Positions 54,584-63,902 of a stretch of 64,000 nucleotides of DNA are shown piece by piece. Where the stretch lies: assembly GCF_024124545.1 (NCBI RefSeq), contig NZ_JAMXSF010000018.1:80639-144638 (forward strand), written 5' to 3'. Numbering within the stretch: position 1 is the first letter of the stretch; the number at the start of each line of letters is the position of its first letter. The stretch is from Pseudoalteromonas sp. XMcav2-N (GTDB lineage Bacteria; Pseudomonadota; Gammaproteobacteria; Enterobacterales; Alteromonadaceae). Made by a program: the position numbers and the translations under genes. Below the pieces are notes generated by a model, which was given only the letters and a program-made list of their open reading frames with translations, did no database searches and was not told where the DNA came from.

Positions 54584-56047
54584 TTATAAATAGCCCTTGA
54601 TGGCAGTGATTTTATTTTTGGCATACGCACTGTGTGGATTTATCTCAAGTATTTGCTGATAGTACTTTAATGCCAGTGAATATTGCTTGTTTAGCTCATA
54701 GGCTTCAGCAACACTACTGTGGTAGTAAACTTGTTCACTATTTTGCGTCAGCGCGAATTCAAAAACGGCAATGCCATCATCAACTCGACCACTTTTAACC
54801 AGGCTATTACCCCATTCAACCAGGACTTCCAAATCATATGTTACGCCTGTGTCAAGCTGCGCTTTTGCTAATACAGTGGCGAAGTTTTTAAACCCTTGTT
54901 TATCTGTCAGAGATTTTAAATAAGTCATGGGTTGGTAGGCAATTTGCTTGTGCTCATCGTTGAAACCCGGGATGTAGTAAGCGGCAATTTTGTCGACAAA
55001 AGTAATGGGTAAGCTGCCTAATAGGTTAGTCAGTACTACCACTGAAACTTTGTCTTCTGGATATATGATCATGGTAACGGCGTTCGCACCGCTTGCGCTG
55101 ACTGCACTGTGGTATTTTCGCTGGTTCACCTGCCAGCCCATTGCATATCCATTTTCTTGGTTGTTAAACCCTTCAGTACGTCCGTTATTAAGTCTAACGG
55201 GTGTCCATAAGAGATTGAGATCTTTAACCAACTCACCTTGTTGTAATGACACAATGTAGTTGGCAAGTTCTGTTGCCGTTGAGCTCATCCCCGCTGCGGT
55301 TCTTAAAATGTACGGAAACTCACCGTAAAAGTTTTTATAATTGTTTTCGCTTAAATGAGTATACTGGCGAGTCTGGTTTGGTACCATACGTTCCAGGTAG
55401 TCGAAGCCTGCTTGTGCAGTTTTTGGCATCTTAGCGCGTTCTAGCTGCATGCTTGTAATGAAAGCGGTAAACCCTTCTGGGATGTATTTATCAATGAGCT
55501 TGCCCAAAATTACATAACCAGTTTGGTTATAACTAAAACGTGAGTTGGGCGTAAATTGAAGCGGGTGTTTTTGGACTTCCTGCCAGGATGCATCGGCATC
55601 GTGAGGTATAAGTGTTTCGAGGCCTCGGTTAGCTGCCAGGATCTCAGGTAAGCCCGCAGTGTGCCCCATTAGTTGATTAATTTTCAGTGACTGCCATGTT
55701 TCTGGTAAATCGGGTAAATGCTTGCCAATTTCGTCATCAATGTTGAGAAAACCTTGTTCTGCCAATTGCACAATAGCAACACCAGTAAAGGCTTTTGTCA
55801 TTGAATTAATTGGGAATAGCGTTTTTTCCGTCACAGACACCTGATGTTGTAAGTCTGCAAAGCCATAGTTGCCTTGCTTAACAATTTTATCGTCTTTAAT
55901 TACTGCTAACTGTAAACCCGGAATATGCCTTTCCTTCATCAGTGCCTTAATTAGCTTGTCTACCGGCTCAGCTTTTACCAATGACGACCACAGTAAGGTG
56001 CCAAACCAGAATAAGGTGGATAATAAGACTCTGTTGTTTTTGTACAT
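54584..56047 (-). CDS. Secreted class-C beta-lactamase-like serine hydrolase with TPR tail
   Basis: A 487-residue protein from the ATG at 56047, which follows GGAAC and starts a signal peptide (MYKNNRVLLSTLFWF...LVKA). A longer frame to 56257 is less likely. The nucleophile motif SMTK (Ser82-Lys85) and a YNQTG (Tyr-x-Asn type) are present, giving a penicillin-binding/beta-lactamase fold to about residue 370. The tail has two TPR-like helix pairs (VYYHSSVAEAYELNKQYSLALKYYQQIL). Such proteins are usually peptidases or esterases rather than true beta-lactamases. Confidence 0.85.
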   Translation of the reverse strand: MYKNNRVLLSTLFWFGTLLWSSLVKAEPVDKLIKALMKERHIPGLQLAVIKDDKIVKQGNYGFADLQHQVSVTEKTLFPINSMTKAFTGVAIVQLAEQGFLNIDDEIGKHLPDLPETWQSLKINQLMGHTAGLPEILAANRGLETLIPHDADASWQEVQKHPLQFTPNSRFSYNQTGYVILGKLIDKYIPEGFTAFITSMQLERAKMPKTAQAGFDYLERMVPNQTRQYTHLSENNYKNFYGEFPYILRTAAGMSSTATELANYIVSLQQGELVKDLNLLWTPVRLNNGRTEGFNNQENGYAMGWQVNQRKYHSAVSASGANAVTMIIYPEDKVSVVVLTNLLGSLPITFVDKIAAYYIPGFNDEHKQIAYQPMTYLKSLTDKQGFKNFATVLAKAQLDTGVTYDLEVLVEWGNSLVKSGRVDDGIAVFEFALTQNSEQVYYHSSVAEAYELNKQYSLALKYYQQILEINPHSAYAKNKITAIKGYL

Positions 56048-56733
56048 GATAGTTCCGTTATGCTTTGTCATTGTGAAGATAACATCATACGTAACAAGTA
56101 ACGTACCAAGTTTAAAATCTATATTTATCAGATGGTTATGGTTTTTATAAAAAGGTAGTACTACTTTATCTTTCGAAGAGTGGTCAGAATTGCGAAGAAA
56201 TGGTGGTTTTAACAACGAGAAGAGCGGAGCAACGCGAGTGTAACCGCAATCAAGCAAGGATAAGAGCAGCCACCTGAAACTGGCGTACAGAATGAGCGCC
56301 GTCTACCTTTAGGTAATACTTACTGGGTTGAGGGTGAAAGATTATGCCAATGGCAAAGAAGAGACGGGTATGCTTATCGGATAAAGTGATTGTTATGCGT
56401 TGACATTAGCAGATCAAAGGCTGTTCGCAACAGCACAAAATGCAGCGGGCCAACCTGACTCTGTGCGAATGGTTTCTGAGTGAATACTTGGCACCTCTTC
56501 TGTTTTGTGATGTCTGTTTATCCAAACTTAGGTGGGGCATGTTCTTGTATTACAGAATCTTATCGACCTCAACTACCTCACATCTGAATGTACGATTTTA
56601 ATCATAGCGTTTGAATACGAGCTAAAAGATAAACTCGTCTTATGTTCCAAGCATCGAGTTGCCGTGTTTCCTATTTCAGCGTATGAGTATGCTGACAGTA
56701 GTGTAATGAAGAAAACAAGTGGTGTTCTGTTGA
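56048..56733. other. Gene-poor stretch with repeat and coding remnants
   Basis: Holds repeat copy C. From 56274 an open plus-strand frame passes through the repeat and ends near 56390; another short frame (ending about 56480, with LADQRLFATAQNAAGQPDSV) also looks coding. Neither has a start. A 71-codon frame (56532-56747, GTG start) overlaps the next gene by 14 bases and is doubtful. I call none of these. Confidence 0.35.
56274..56322. repeat. Two-hairpin repeat, copy C
   Basis: GAGCAGCCACCTGAAACTGG, then GGCGTACAG...GAGCGCC (56282-56300) and TACCT-TT-AGGTA. It is similar to copies A and B, though stem 1 is partly mismatched. Confidence 0.55.
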
Positions 56734-57234
56734 ATGTTAAAAGTTAAAACGATTTTATTATTACTACTACTCGCTGGTTCTTTTACTGTAGTGCAAATGC
56801 TGGACAGGCCAGTGAACGATATCTTTGTTTCAGAAGAAGAGTTGGGGATGTCGCTTGAAGAGCAAGTGTTTTTTGAAGAAGATCAAGCTCAGCAATTTAT
56901 TGATGATAAGTATAATAAAAGAGAGGCCTTGCTCAGGGTTAAGCTTGCTGAACGGCAGGAAAGACTCAGTATATTGAAGCATTGTTCTTTGTTTTTGGTT
57001 TTCGTTTCACTGATAACTGTTTTTATTGTTGGAGCAGAAAAAATAAGAGTGTTATATGCTGGATTACTGCTAACGTTCGCATTGATTGAATGGTGGCTAT
57101 ACGGTTTGAGTGGATTGGTTTTGGCCCTAATTTTAATCTCTATTATACAAGTCATTTTTTACATATATAAAGATGAGCAGTTGCCACCTGATTGGGATCA
57201 GAATATAAAAAGTAAGAAAGGGGATGAAGATTAG
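56734..57234 (+). CDS. Hypothetical membrane protein with N-terminal signal
   Basis: A 166-residue protein: a signal or anchor (TILLLLLLAGSFTVVQML), a highly acidic then basic coiled-coil-like segment (EEELGMSLEEQVFFEEDQAQ, KLAERQERLS), three hydrophobic segments (about residues 88-105, 108-122, 126-148) and a charged tail. No family recognised. AT-rich, in line with the accessory region. Confidence 0.55.
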   Translation: MLKVKTILLLLLLAGSFTVVQMLDRPVNDIFVSEEELGMSLEEQVFFEEDQAQQFIDDKYNKREALLRVKLAERQERLSILKHCSLFLVFVSLITVFIVGAEKIRVLYAGLLLTFALIEWWLYGLSGLVLALILISIIQVIFYIYKDEQLPPDWDQNIKSKKGDED

Positions 57235-57273
57235 AATCACGTGGTTTCAGAGTGAAGGGATTAGGTAAATAAC

Positions 57274-57567
57274 ATGATCAATGTGGCCAAAATCTTTAGA
57301 CGGCTTTGCTATAGCTCATTTGTAGCCAGTATGGCGTTTTTCTACATTTCTTACGCTATTTATAGTGGTGAGCAAGTATGGCGTAAACATACTGAAACTA
57401 AGGTGTGTGAAGGCTTCCTTGAACCTATGATGATCGAATTGATGCTAGCAGGACTATCAGGGGTCTTTCGTTATATATATTGTAAATTAAGAGAAAAAAG
57501 CGTTCTTCAATTTTTCAAAGGGTTAAGGTGGAACGGTACTAACTTCTGGGAGTTCAAGTGGGGGTGA
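57274..57567 (+). CDS. Small two-helix membrane protein, paralogue 2
   Basis: A 97-residue protein, paralogous to the one at 53922-54167: the same two hydrophobic segments, KHTETK loop and FRYIYCKLRE. Here the tail is longer (FFKGLRWNGTNFWEFKWG), and in the loop CKHTE is replaced by RKHTE. Nucleotide identity is high across the middle, so the duplication looks fairly recent. Just after the stop, ACAGCCACTTCAAA resembles the start of the two-hairpin repeat. Confidence 0.6.
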   Translation: MINVAKIFRRLCYSSFVASMAFFYISYAIYSGEQVWRKHTETKVCEGFLEPMMIELMLAGLSGVFRYIYCKLREKSVLQFFKGLRWNGTNFWEFKWG

Positions 57568-57901
57568 CAATAACAGCCACTTCAAAAAGATCTGTAATGG
57601 ATGACTTTGTAACTCCGGTGGAGACCTTGAGGTCGCATGGTTTTATTACCGGACAGTACCAGATTGGGTGGAGTTACACACTCTATTGAAAATACTTTGA
57701 AAAACTCTGTTACATAATATTTATGTATACGTCGGAGCTTCCCTTTGTACCTTTAATTAGATAAAGCCATTTAAAAACAGTTTCTTAGTGTTTTTTTGAG
57801 CTTGGCGGGTGGCGCTATTTTGAATCTCAAGATAAGAATTGACTTTTAACTTCATACCGCTTGTGTAGATAATTGTGTATAACAACAAAAAAGGATAATT
57901 A
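57568..57901. other. Intergenic region before the aminopeptidase
   Basis: About 330 AT-rich bases. It should include the promoter of the M1 peptidase. I see no strong promoter match, gene or RNA. Confidence 0.4.
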
Positions 57902-60484
57902 ATGTTCAAGCGCACTCTTTTATCTACTGCCATTTTTCTTTCTCTTGCTACTTCAGCAAATATGAGCGAAGACTACCGCTTAGCCAAGGTTGCCAAACCA
58001 ATACAACAGCATGTTAGCTTAGATGTAGACCCATCTAAAGAGCGTTTTTCAGGGCAAACCGCCATTGATATTCAAGTTTTAGAAGAGACTCAATTTATTG
58101 AATTAAACGGGCTCGACTACGCGATTGAATTTGCCAAACTACTCGGCGATAAGCAATGCGATCTAAAAGATACGATGTTGAAGACAGGCAAAGTGAAACT
58201 CGCTTGTGACACGCTGATCCCAAAAGGGAAATACACCCTAAAAATTGCATTCGATGCGCCTTACAACCGTCAAAGCGTTGGCCTATATAAGTCAATGGAT
58301 AGAGGCGTACCATACCTCTTTACACAATTCCAGATGAGTGACGCAAGGCGTGCCTTCCCTGTATTTGATGAGCCTGAATTTAAAATTCCTTTTCAGCTCA
58401 CCATTACCGCTCCTTCCTCACAAAAAGTGTATGCAAATACCCCAGTGATTAAGACCAGTTCAAATAATGGGAAAACAACGCACTACTTTGATAAAACTCC
58501 GCCCCTGTCATCTTACTTAGTTGCTCTGGCTGTAGGACCTTTTGAGGAAAAGCCCGTTGAAAAAATGTCGGTTCCGGGCAATATTGTGACACCACATGGA
58601 AAAATTGGCATTGCTGACTCTGCGGTTAAAGAAACGCCCAAAATTCTTCAAGCACTGGAGCAGTACTTTGACATTCCTTATGCGTATAAAAAGCTAGATC
58701 AAGTTGCCCTACCAGAATTTCCTTATGGTGCAATGGAAAATGCAGGGTTAATTACCTACCGCGAAGAAATTCTGCTTGTTGACCCCATTACGCAATCTCG
58801 CGATGAGTTTGATACACATTTATACGTTATAGCACATGAACTTGCGCATCAATGGTACGGTAACCTGGTGACCTTGAAATGGTGGAATGACATGTGGCTG
58901 AATGAGGCATTCGCTACTTGGATTGGTGGAAAAATAGTCACCAAGTTATACCCTGAGCTAGAACGTGATTTATTGTTGCCGCAGCATGATGCCATGTTAA
59001 GAGATGCGATGGTCACCACTAAGCCTATCCGTAAGCCGATAAATAACTCTGACGATATTATGGATGGACTAGGTCTTGCTTATTCTAAAGGCAGTGCTGT
59101 GCTTACTATGGTTGAAGAGTGGATAGGCCATGAAGTCTTCCAGCAAGGCATGCGGAACTACATTAAAAAATACGCCTATAAAAATGCAGAAGCAAAAGAT
59201 TTATGGTCTGAACTTGAGGCCGTCTCTAAAAAAGATGTCCCGGGCGTCTTGGGTTCTTTTGTCTCTCAATCTTCTTTTCCTTTAATCGATTTCACTCAGT
59301 CAGGCAAAACTATCACGCTGAGTCAGACACGATTTATACCTAAAGGTCAGCAAGCCAAAGAGCAACTTTGGAAAGTTCCTGTCTCTATCAAGTATGGTGA
59401 TAACAAAGGGAATGTAGCCACCAAAAGAGTATTGTTAACTAAGCAAACTCAATCAGTTACACTCGATTTTGAACCTACCTGGGTGTATCCAAATGACAAT
59501 GCTATTGGCTACTACCTGTGGTCCATGCCAGAAACACAGTATCAAGCTGTATTGACACAGGCAGATAAAGCGTTAAACACGCGTGAAAAGCTCTCTTTGA
59601 TAGAAACAACCAAGCAACTTATGGATGCAGGTAAAGTTAATGCCTTTACCCTGCTTGCTTCTCTTAATGCATTCACTGATGATGCCCATCCGAAGGTTGC
59701 CGCCAGTGCGTTAAAAGAGATTGTAAATAATATGCACACCTTCGAGACTGAGAAAAATCAATCTCAGTGGCGGTCTTTAATTTCTCAAAAAGTATCTGAC
59801 GCAATTGAGCGATATGGCTTCGAGAAACAGGTTGGGGAATCTGACACCGTTTCCGAGTTAAGAGCAAGAGTATTCAGACTGGCTGCTTTTGAAGTGCAAA
59901 ATCCTAACATTATCGCTGAAGCACAAAAGCAAACAGCTCAGTTCTTCAAAGACCCCAGTAAAGTCGATCCTTATTTAACTAACACTTACCTTGAAATTGC
60001 GGCTTACTTTGGTGATCAGGCACTACTCAATCAATTTAAATCAACGATTGAACAAACTGCTACCCCCAGTGTTCGTGTAAAATTATTATCTGCCCTTGGT
60101 TACTTCAATCAACAGAATCTTCAGTCTCAAGTACAAAGCTACTTGTTAACTGGTAAATTAACGGCATCAGACACGCCTACAGTACTGAGAGGATTAAGTT
60201 ATCGCCCAGAGCGAAAAGCAAAGTTGAACCAATGGATTTTTGAAAACTTTGAGCAAGTCGCACAACGTGTCCCACCGTATGTAGTCGCTTTCTTCCCTTA
60301 TATTTCAATGCCAAAATGCCATGAGAAAGACTTGGAAGATATTAAGTCCTTCTATGAAGCGAAAGTAGAGGCATTCCCTGGGATGGGCAAAAGCTTACCT
60401 GCAGCGGAACTCAGGTTAAACACTTGCTTGTCTTTACAAAAACGAGAACTCGCCTCTGCTGAGCGTTTCTTGAAACAACTATAA
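57902..60484 (+). CDS. Secreted M1 family aminopeptidase
   Basis: An 860-residue zinc aminopeptidase. A signal peptide is at the start (FKRTLLSTAIFLSLATSA). The substrate-binding GAMEN is at residues 276-280. The zinc motif HELAH starts at residue 312, with the third ligand in NEAFATW. The long C-terminal helical ERAP1-like domain covers about residues 520-860. This resembles eukaryotic-type M1 enzymes more than PepN. It probably degrades peptides in the periplasm or outside. Own terminator. Confidence 0.93.
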   Translation: MFKRTLLSTAIFLSLATSANMSEDYRLAKVAKPIQQHVSLDVDPSKERFSGQTAIDIQVLEETQFIELNGLDYAIEFAKLLGDKQCDLKDTMLKTGKVKLACDTLIPKGKYTLKIAFDAPYNRQSVGLYKSMDRGVPYLFTQFQMSDARRAFPVFDEPEFKIPFQLTITAPSSQKVYANTPVIKTSSNNGKTTHYFDKTPPLSSYLVALAVGPFEEKPVEKMSVPGNIVTPHGKIGIADSAVKETPKILQALEQYFDIPYAYKKLDQVALPEFPYGAMENAGLITYREEILLVDPITQSRDEFDTHLYVIAHELAHQWYGNLVTLKWWNDMWLNEAFATWIGGKIVTKLYPELERDLLLPQHDAMLRDAMVTTKPIRKPINNSDDIMDGLGLAYSKGSAVLTMVEEWIGHEVFQQGMRNYIKKYAYKNAEAKDLWSELEAVSKKDVPGVLGSFVSQSSFPLIDFTQSGKTITLSQTRFIPKGQQAKEQLWKVPVSIKYGDNKGNVATKRVLLTKQTQSVTLDFEPTWVYPNDNAIGYYLWSMPETQYQAVLTQADKALNTREKLSLIETTKQLMDAGKVNAFTLLASLNAFTDDAHPKVAASALKEIVNNMHTFETEKNQSQWRSLISQKVSDAIERYGFEKQVGESDTVSELRARVFRLAAFEVQNPNIIAEAQKQTAQFFKDPSKVDPYLTNTYLEIAAYFGDQALLNQFKSTIEQTATPSVRVKLLSALGYFNQQNLQSQVQSYLLTGKLTASDTPTVLRGLSYRPERKAKLNQWIFENFEQVAQRVPPYVVAFFPYISMPKCHEKDLEDIKSFYEAKVEAFPGMGKSLPAAELRLNTCLSLQKRELASAERFLKQL

Positions 60485-60492
60485 ATGTCATT

Positions 60493-60527
60493 GTGAGTAA
60501 TAGGGTCTCCCCTATTACTCACTTTTG
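60493..60527 (+). terminator. Rho-independent terminator of the M1 gene
   Basis: GTGAGTAATAGGG (60493-60505), loop TCTC, CCCTATTACTCAC (60510-60522), then TTTTG. A 13-bp perfect stem. Confidence 0.88.
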
Positions 60528-61071
60528 ATAATGCTCCCGTCTTGTTAAGTAAATTCAGATAGTTTCATCAGCACCGCGATTTCGGTTGTTCCCCTGATAT
60601 TAAGGCATATCTAGCCCTGCTATTCTATGACCGCCGTCTCAGCAAGCAGCTGATTGGCTCAATGAATCATCAGCTTGTCACCCATTAGCTGTTTATATCG
60701 GTACATTACTGTTTCCACCGGCGAAGGGGGTGGTAATTCACGTGCTTTTCCCACTCAGTGCTATCTGAAAGTCTATTTTCCCAAAAGTTGCACAGTTTAA
60801 AATCAGTTTCGTAAGGTTTTTACGTAAATACTTTAATTCCTGTCTCTGGCTACAAGCAGAAGCTATGCATTGCAATGAGGGAGTAAAGAAGATAAAAATA
60901 ATCATTTATATCAATTGTATATGTTTTTCATAGGATTTCTCACTGGTTTGTCAGGAGTTGTCTTCTCTATGGTTTTACAAAAGATCGTGTGTTTTTTACT
61001 CAGTGAGGCTTGACCTCTTACCACTTTGGGCTAGCCTTTTGTTGCTAAATTGTAACTTTTGGAGCAACTCA
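60528..61071. other. Intergenic region before the lipase
   Basis: About 545 bases. One short open plus-strand stretch ends at 60688 (AYLALLFYDRRLSKQLIGSM); it has no start and may be a remnant or chance. The lipase promoter should lie nearer 60900-61070. No other feature seen. Confidence 0.35.
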
Positions 61072-61989
61072 ATGAAAAAAATAACACTGACACTTTTGCT
61101 TAGTTTCATGTCACTCTTTGCACAATTTGCGCACAGTAGTGATGAGCTGGAATATCCAGTGGTACTGGTTCATGGCCTCTTTGGCTTCGACAATCTGCTT
61201 GGCGTGGATTACTTCTATCGCGTGCCCTCGGTTATTCGTCAGGAAGGCGGCAATGTCTATGTGGCTGAAGTGTCGTCTGCACATAATTCAGAGCTGCGAG
61301 GTGAGCAACTGCTTGAGCAGGTTGCGCTTGTCAGAGCCCTGACAGGTAAAGACAAGGTGAACCTGATTGGTCACAGTCAGGGTGCGCAAACCATTCGTTA
61401 TGTCGCTTCGGTAAAACCTCAGTGGGTGGCCTCGGTAACCAGCATTGGCGGCGTAAACTGGGGCAGTCGCTTCGCTGATGTGGTGCGCGGTGGAGTCGAC
61501 CAGGGATCCTTCTCTGAGCAGTTTCTAGCGTCACTGGCCAATGGTCTGGCTGGCCTAATTGACTTATTGTCGGGTAAACCTACAGCACCTAAGGATGCAC
61601 TTGAAGCACTCGAGGCCCTGACCACAGAAGGCACGCTTGCGTTCAATCAAAAGTATCCGGAAGGGGTGCCAGCTACTTATTGCGCTCAGGGTGATATGCT
61701 GGCTGACAATGGCGTCTACTATTTTTCGTGGAGTGGCAGCCGTGCCTGGACGAACTTGTTGGATCCTGCAGACAATGCGCTTTTACTCTTCTCAGGTGTA
61801 TTTGATGAAGCCAATGATGGCCTGGTATCGGCCTGCTCAAGCAACCTGGGATATGTGATTGGTAACGACTTTAAGATGAATCATCTGGATCAGGTTAACC
61901 AGACCATTGGTGTTCATCATTTATTCGAGACGGATCCACTCACGATTTATCGTCAGCATATTCGTCGTCTGAAAGGGCTGAATCTATGA
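61072..61989 (+). CDS. Secreted triacylglycerol lipase (family I, foldase-dependent)
   Basis: A 305-residue lipase. I start it at 61072 (GGAG 7 bases upstream, then a signal peptide MKKITLTLLLSFMSLFAQ...AHS); a frame from 60958 is longer but not signal-like. The oxyanion segment is VLVHGLFGFDNLLG and the nucleophile is in IGHSQGAQ. The acid lies in EANDGLVSACSS and the catalytic His in MNHLDQVNQ. Two cysteines (YCAQGD, SACSS) can form the usual disulphide. The foldase gene overlaps its end by 4 bases (ATGA). Confidence 0.93.
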   Translation: MKKITLTLLLSFMSLFAQFAHSSDELEYPVVLVHGLFGFDNLLGVDYFYRVPSVIRQEGGNVYVAEVSSAHNSELRGEQLLEQVALVRALTGKDKVNLIGHSQGAQTIRYVASVKPQWVASVTSIGGVNWGSRFADVVRGGVDQGSFSEQFLASLANGLAGLIDLLSGKPTAPKDALEALEALTTEGTLAFNQKYPEGVPATYCAQGDMLADNGVYYFSWSGSRAWTNLLDPADNALLLFSGVFDEANDGLVSACSSNLGYVIGNDFKMNHLDQVNQTIGVHHLFETDPLTIYRQHIRRLKGLNL

Positions 61990-62855
61990 GTTACCGGCGT
62001 CTGCTTTCACTTAGTTGTATCGGGCTCAGTGTGTGTCTGTGGTATTTGGCAATGCAGCAAGCTGATACAGAATCCACCAAAGTGGCCGTCGCTTCTGCAC
62101 GCCCAGTGACTGAGACGCCATACGCGTATGATCAGCAACTTGTTGCCGCGATGTCAGCACAGACAGTGCATTGCGGCGCAGTCACCAAAGCACACAAACA
62201 TCAGCTTGATGACTGGATCTTAGCTTTACAAGGCGAGCAGCTGGAACATAGCTGGGCTAACTATACCAGTCGCTTACCGGTGTGTTTGCAAAAGTTGGCG
62301 CATGACTACATGAACTACAAACAAGCGCTAATGGAAATACCAAGCAATCTTACTATTCACGAGCGTTTTGAGGCACTGCAAACGCTTCAGGGACAGTATT
62401 TCTCTCCTGACGTGCTCGAAGCCTGGTTTTCGGATGAGAACCGCTGGAACACGCAGGCACTGGAGCGCTGGCAAATTCTGGCTGATCAATCGCTCAGCGT
62501 GCAGGCGCGGGGCGAACTAATTAATGCACACATCAGCCAGCTGCCACAGGACGAGCGAGAGACAATAGTGGCGACGCAAACCCTGGCTACGCTGCAACAA
62601 AGCTGGCAAACCATGGATTATAACCAGCTCAGCGCCAGATATGGGGATGAAGCGGCAGAGCGCCTGATGCAAGCCAGAAGCACACGGACTAACTGGGAGC
62701 AGCGACTAGCGGATTATAAACAACGTCGCGCTGAACTCCTTGCTGGTTATACCGGTTCTGATGAGCAAGCTGAGATAGATATGTTGAAACAGGCGCTGTT
62801 TTCAGCAAATGAGCAAAAACGCTTAGCAGTGATACTGGCAAACAACGAACACTAA
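61986..62855 (+). CDS. lifO: Lipase-specific foldase (secretion chaperone)
   Basis: A 289-residue membrane-anchored, mostly helical chaperone that folds the lipase in the periplasm before export. The N-terminal anchor is LLSLSCIGLSVCLWYLAM. Periplasmic helices include RQERLADYKQRRAELLAG-type segments near the end. The classic foldase motif Rxx(F)DY(F/C)L(S/T)A is degenerate here: the matching place reads HKHQLDDWILALQGE. Assignment rests on the coupled lipase gene, anchor and length. Confidence 0.88.
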   Translation: MSYRRLLSLSCIGLSVCLWYLAMQQADTESTKVAVASARPVTETPYAYDQQLVAAMSAQTVHCGAVTKAHKHQLDDWILALQGEQLEHSWANYTSRLPVCLQKLAHDYMNYKQALMEIPSNLTIHERFEALQTLQGQYFSPDVLEAWFSDENRWNTQALERWQILADQSLSVQARGELINAHISQLPQDERETIVATQTLATLQQSWQTMDYNQLSARYGDEAAERLMQARSTRTNWEQRLADYKQRRAELLAGYTGSDEQAEIDMLKQALFSANEQKRLAVILANNEH

Positions 62856-62866
62856 GTCACTGATGC

Positions 62867-63253
62867 TTATTTTCGACACACACCGCTGTCGCAACGGGAC
62901 TGACCAGTCAGCCAGTAAGAAATGCGATAGCGGTTTTTGGCAAACAGTAAGTAAAACTTATCAGCGATGGGCTTAATGACAGGCCATCTCAGTGGCGCAT
63001 ACAGCCAGCCCATTCCCACTAATCGCCACGCCTGATGCGTAACATCCAGACCCAGCAACAGGTTACCTTTGGCATCCAGCGCGTGCAAAACTGTATTTGC
63101 CTTTTCCGGGTCAATGCCGGGGTAGCGGGCAAATTCGTCGCTGAAAATATCGACGGTTTTAATGCGCTGCGCCTTATCTCGTTTGGTCAGCGCGGTCATT
63201 TCCTTTACGCACAAAGGGCAGGTGCCATCATAAAATATGGTGAGTTCGCTCAT
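62867..63253 (-). CDS. DCC-family thiol-disulfide oxidoreductase-like protein (DUF393)
   Basis: A 128-residue protein with the N-terminal FYDGTCPLCVKEM, the DxxCPxC motif that names the DCC family. An RDKAQRIKTVDIFSD segment and C-terminal GWLYAPLRWPVIKPIADKFY helices follow. Likely redox-active. The partner is unknown. Convergent with the foldase. Confidence 0.9.
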   Translation of the reverse strand: MSELTIFYDGTCPLCVKEMTALTKRDKAQRIKTVDIFSDEFARYPGIDPEKANTVLHALDAKGNLLLGLDVTHQAWRLVGMGWLYAPLRWPVIKPIADKFYLLFAKNRYRISYWLTGQSRCDSGVCRK

Positions 63254-63902
63254 TAGCTTATCCGGTTGTTTTTAACGCAATACGCACTGGTAAAATAATA
63301 AGATCATTGCCGGCGTATGTCTGCATATTATTTCAGAGAGTTATCTTCTTCATAAAACCGTGCAACTGTCGAGTTGTATGTCGGTAAAAAACGAACTCAG
63401 CAGACGCAAGAGCTAAGCTATTCACCTCTTAAAAAGGCTAATTGTAACTCTGTCCCACCTTTGTGATCTAAGTGTATAAAAGATGATCTTTTGGTTTGTT
63501 TTTTCTCTGTTACTAGTGTTGTTTCATCATCTAATCAATAACATAAGTTCAAACCATTAATAATTATGGTGTTCAATCAGCGGCGGTCTTTAATTATAAT
63601 ATTCGATTACTTAATGAGTCGTTGTGTAAAAAATATACCCGGGCTAATCCGTATTCAGGCGTTAGGCTAAGACTTTATTGTGTACAAACATGCTGCATGG
63701 TTATGCCATTTGCACACATAAAATCGCTGGTATTTTGCACTCTTTTTTCAGGTTACAAACAACCGCCAGAGATATTTGGTTTTAGTATCTCTGGCGGTTT
63801 TTTATTCGTCTGGGTTATTGTTAAATTAGGGAACTTTACAAAGAGCATGGCAATAAAAGATTTATCCATCACCCAGGGTGAGAGCATACTTCGTTAACGA
63901 CA
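63254..63902. other. Intergenic region with a strong orphan terminator
   Basis: A 650-base gap between the DCC gene (leftward) and a leftward partial gene. No protein-coding gene is supported. A 91-codon frame (63622-63897) runs through the terminator at 63761-63803 and is rejected. The terminator with no gene before it raises the possibility of a small RNA to its left. Confidence 0.4.
63761..63803. terminator. Strong 14-bp terminator hairpin
   Basis: AACCGCCAGAGATA (63761-63774) pairs perfectly with TATCTCTGGCGGTT (63786-63799), loop of 11 bases. T6 follows on the plus strand and A-rich sequence precedes, so it could work in both directions. Confidence 0.85.

Noticed and set aside
54990..54999. 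TTGTCGACAA, a match to the prp operator, inside the serine hydrolase gene
   Set aside because: It is deep in an unrelated coding sequence with no link to propionate metabolism; treated as chance.
53757..56322. Integron attC sites as an explanation for the two-hairpin repeats
   Set aside because: No GTTRRRY/RYYYAAC core pair was found at the ends, gene orientations differ, and no integrase is present.
56532..56747. 71-codon GTG-started frame before the gene at 56734
   Set aside because: Weak start, no recognisable features, and it overlaps the better-supported gene.
63622..63897. 91-codon plus-strand frame near the window end
   Set aside because: It reads straight through a strong terminator hairpin and has no ribosome site.
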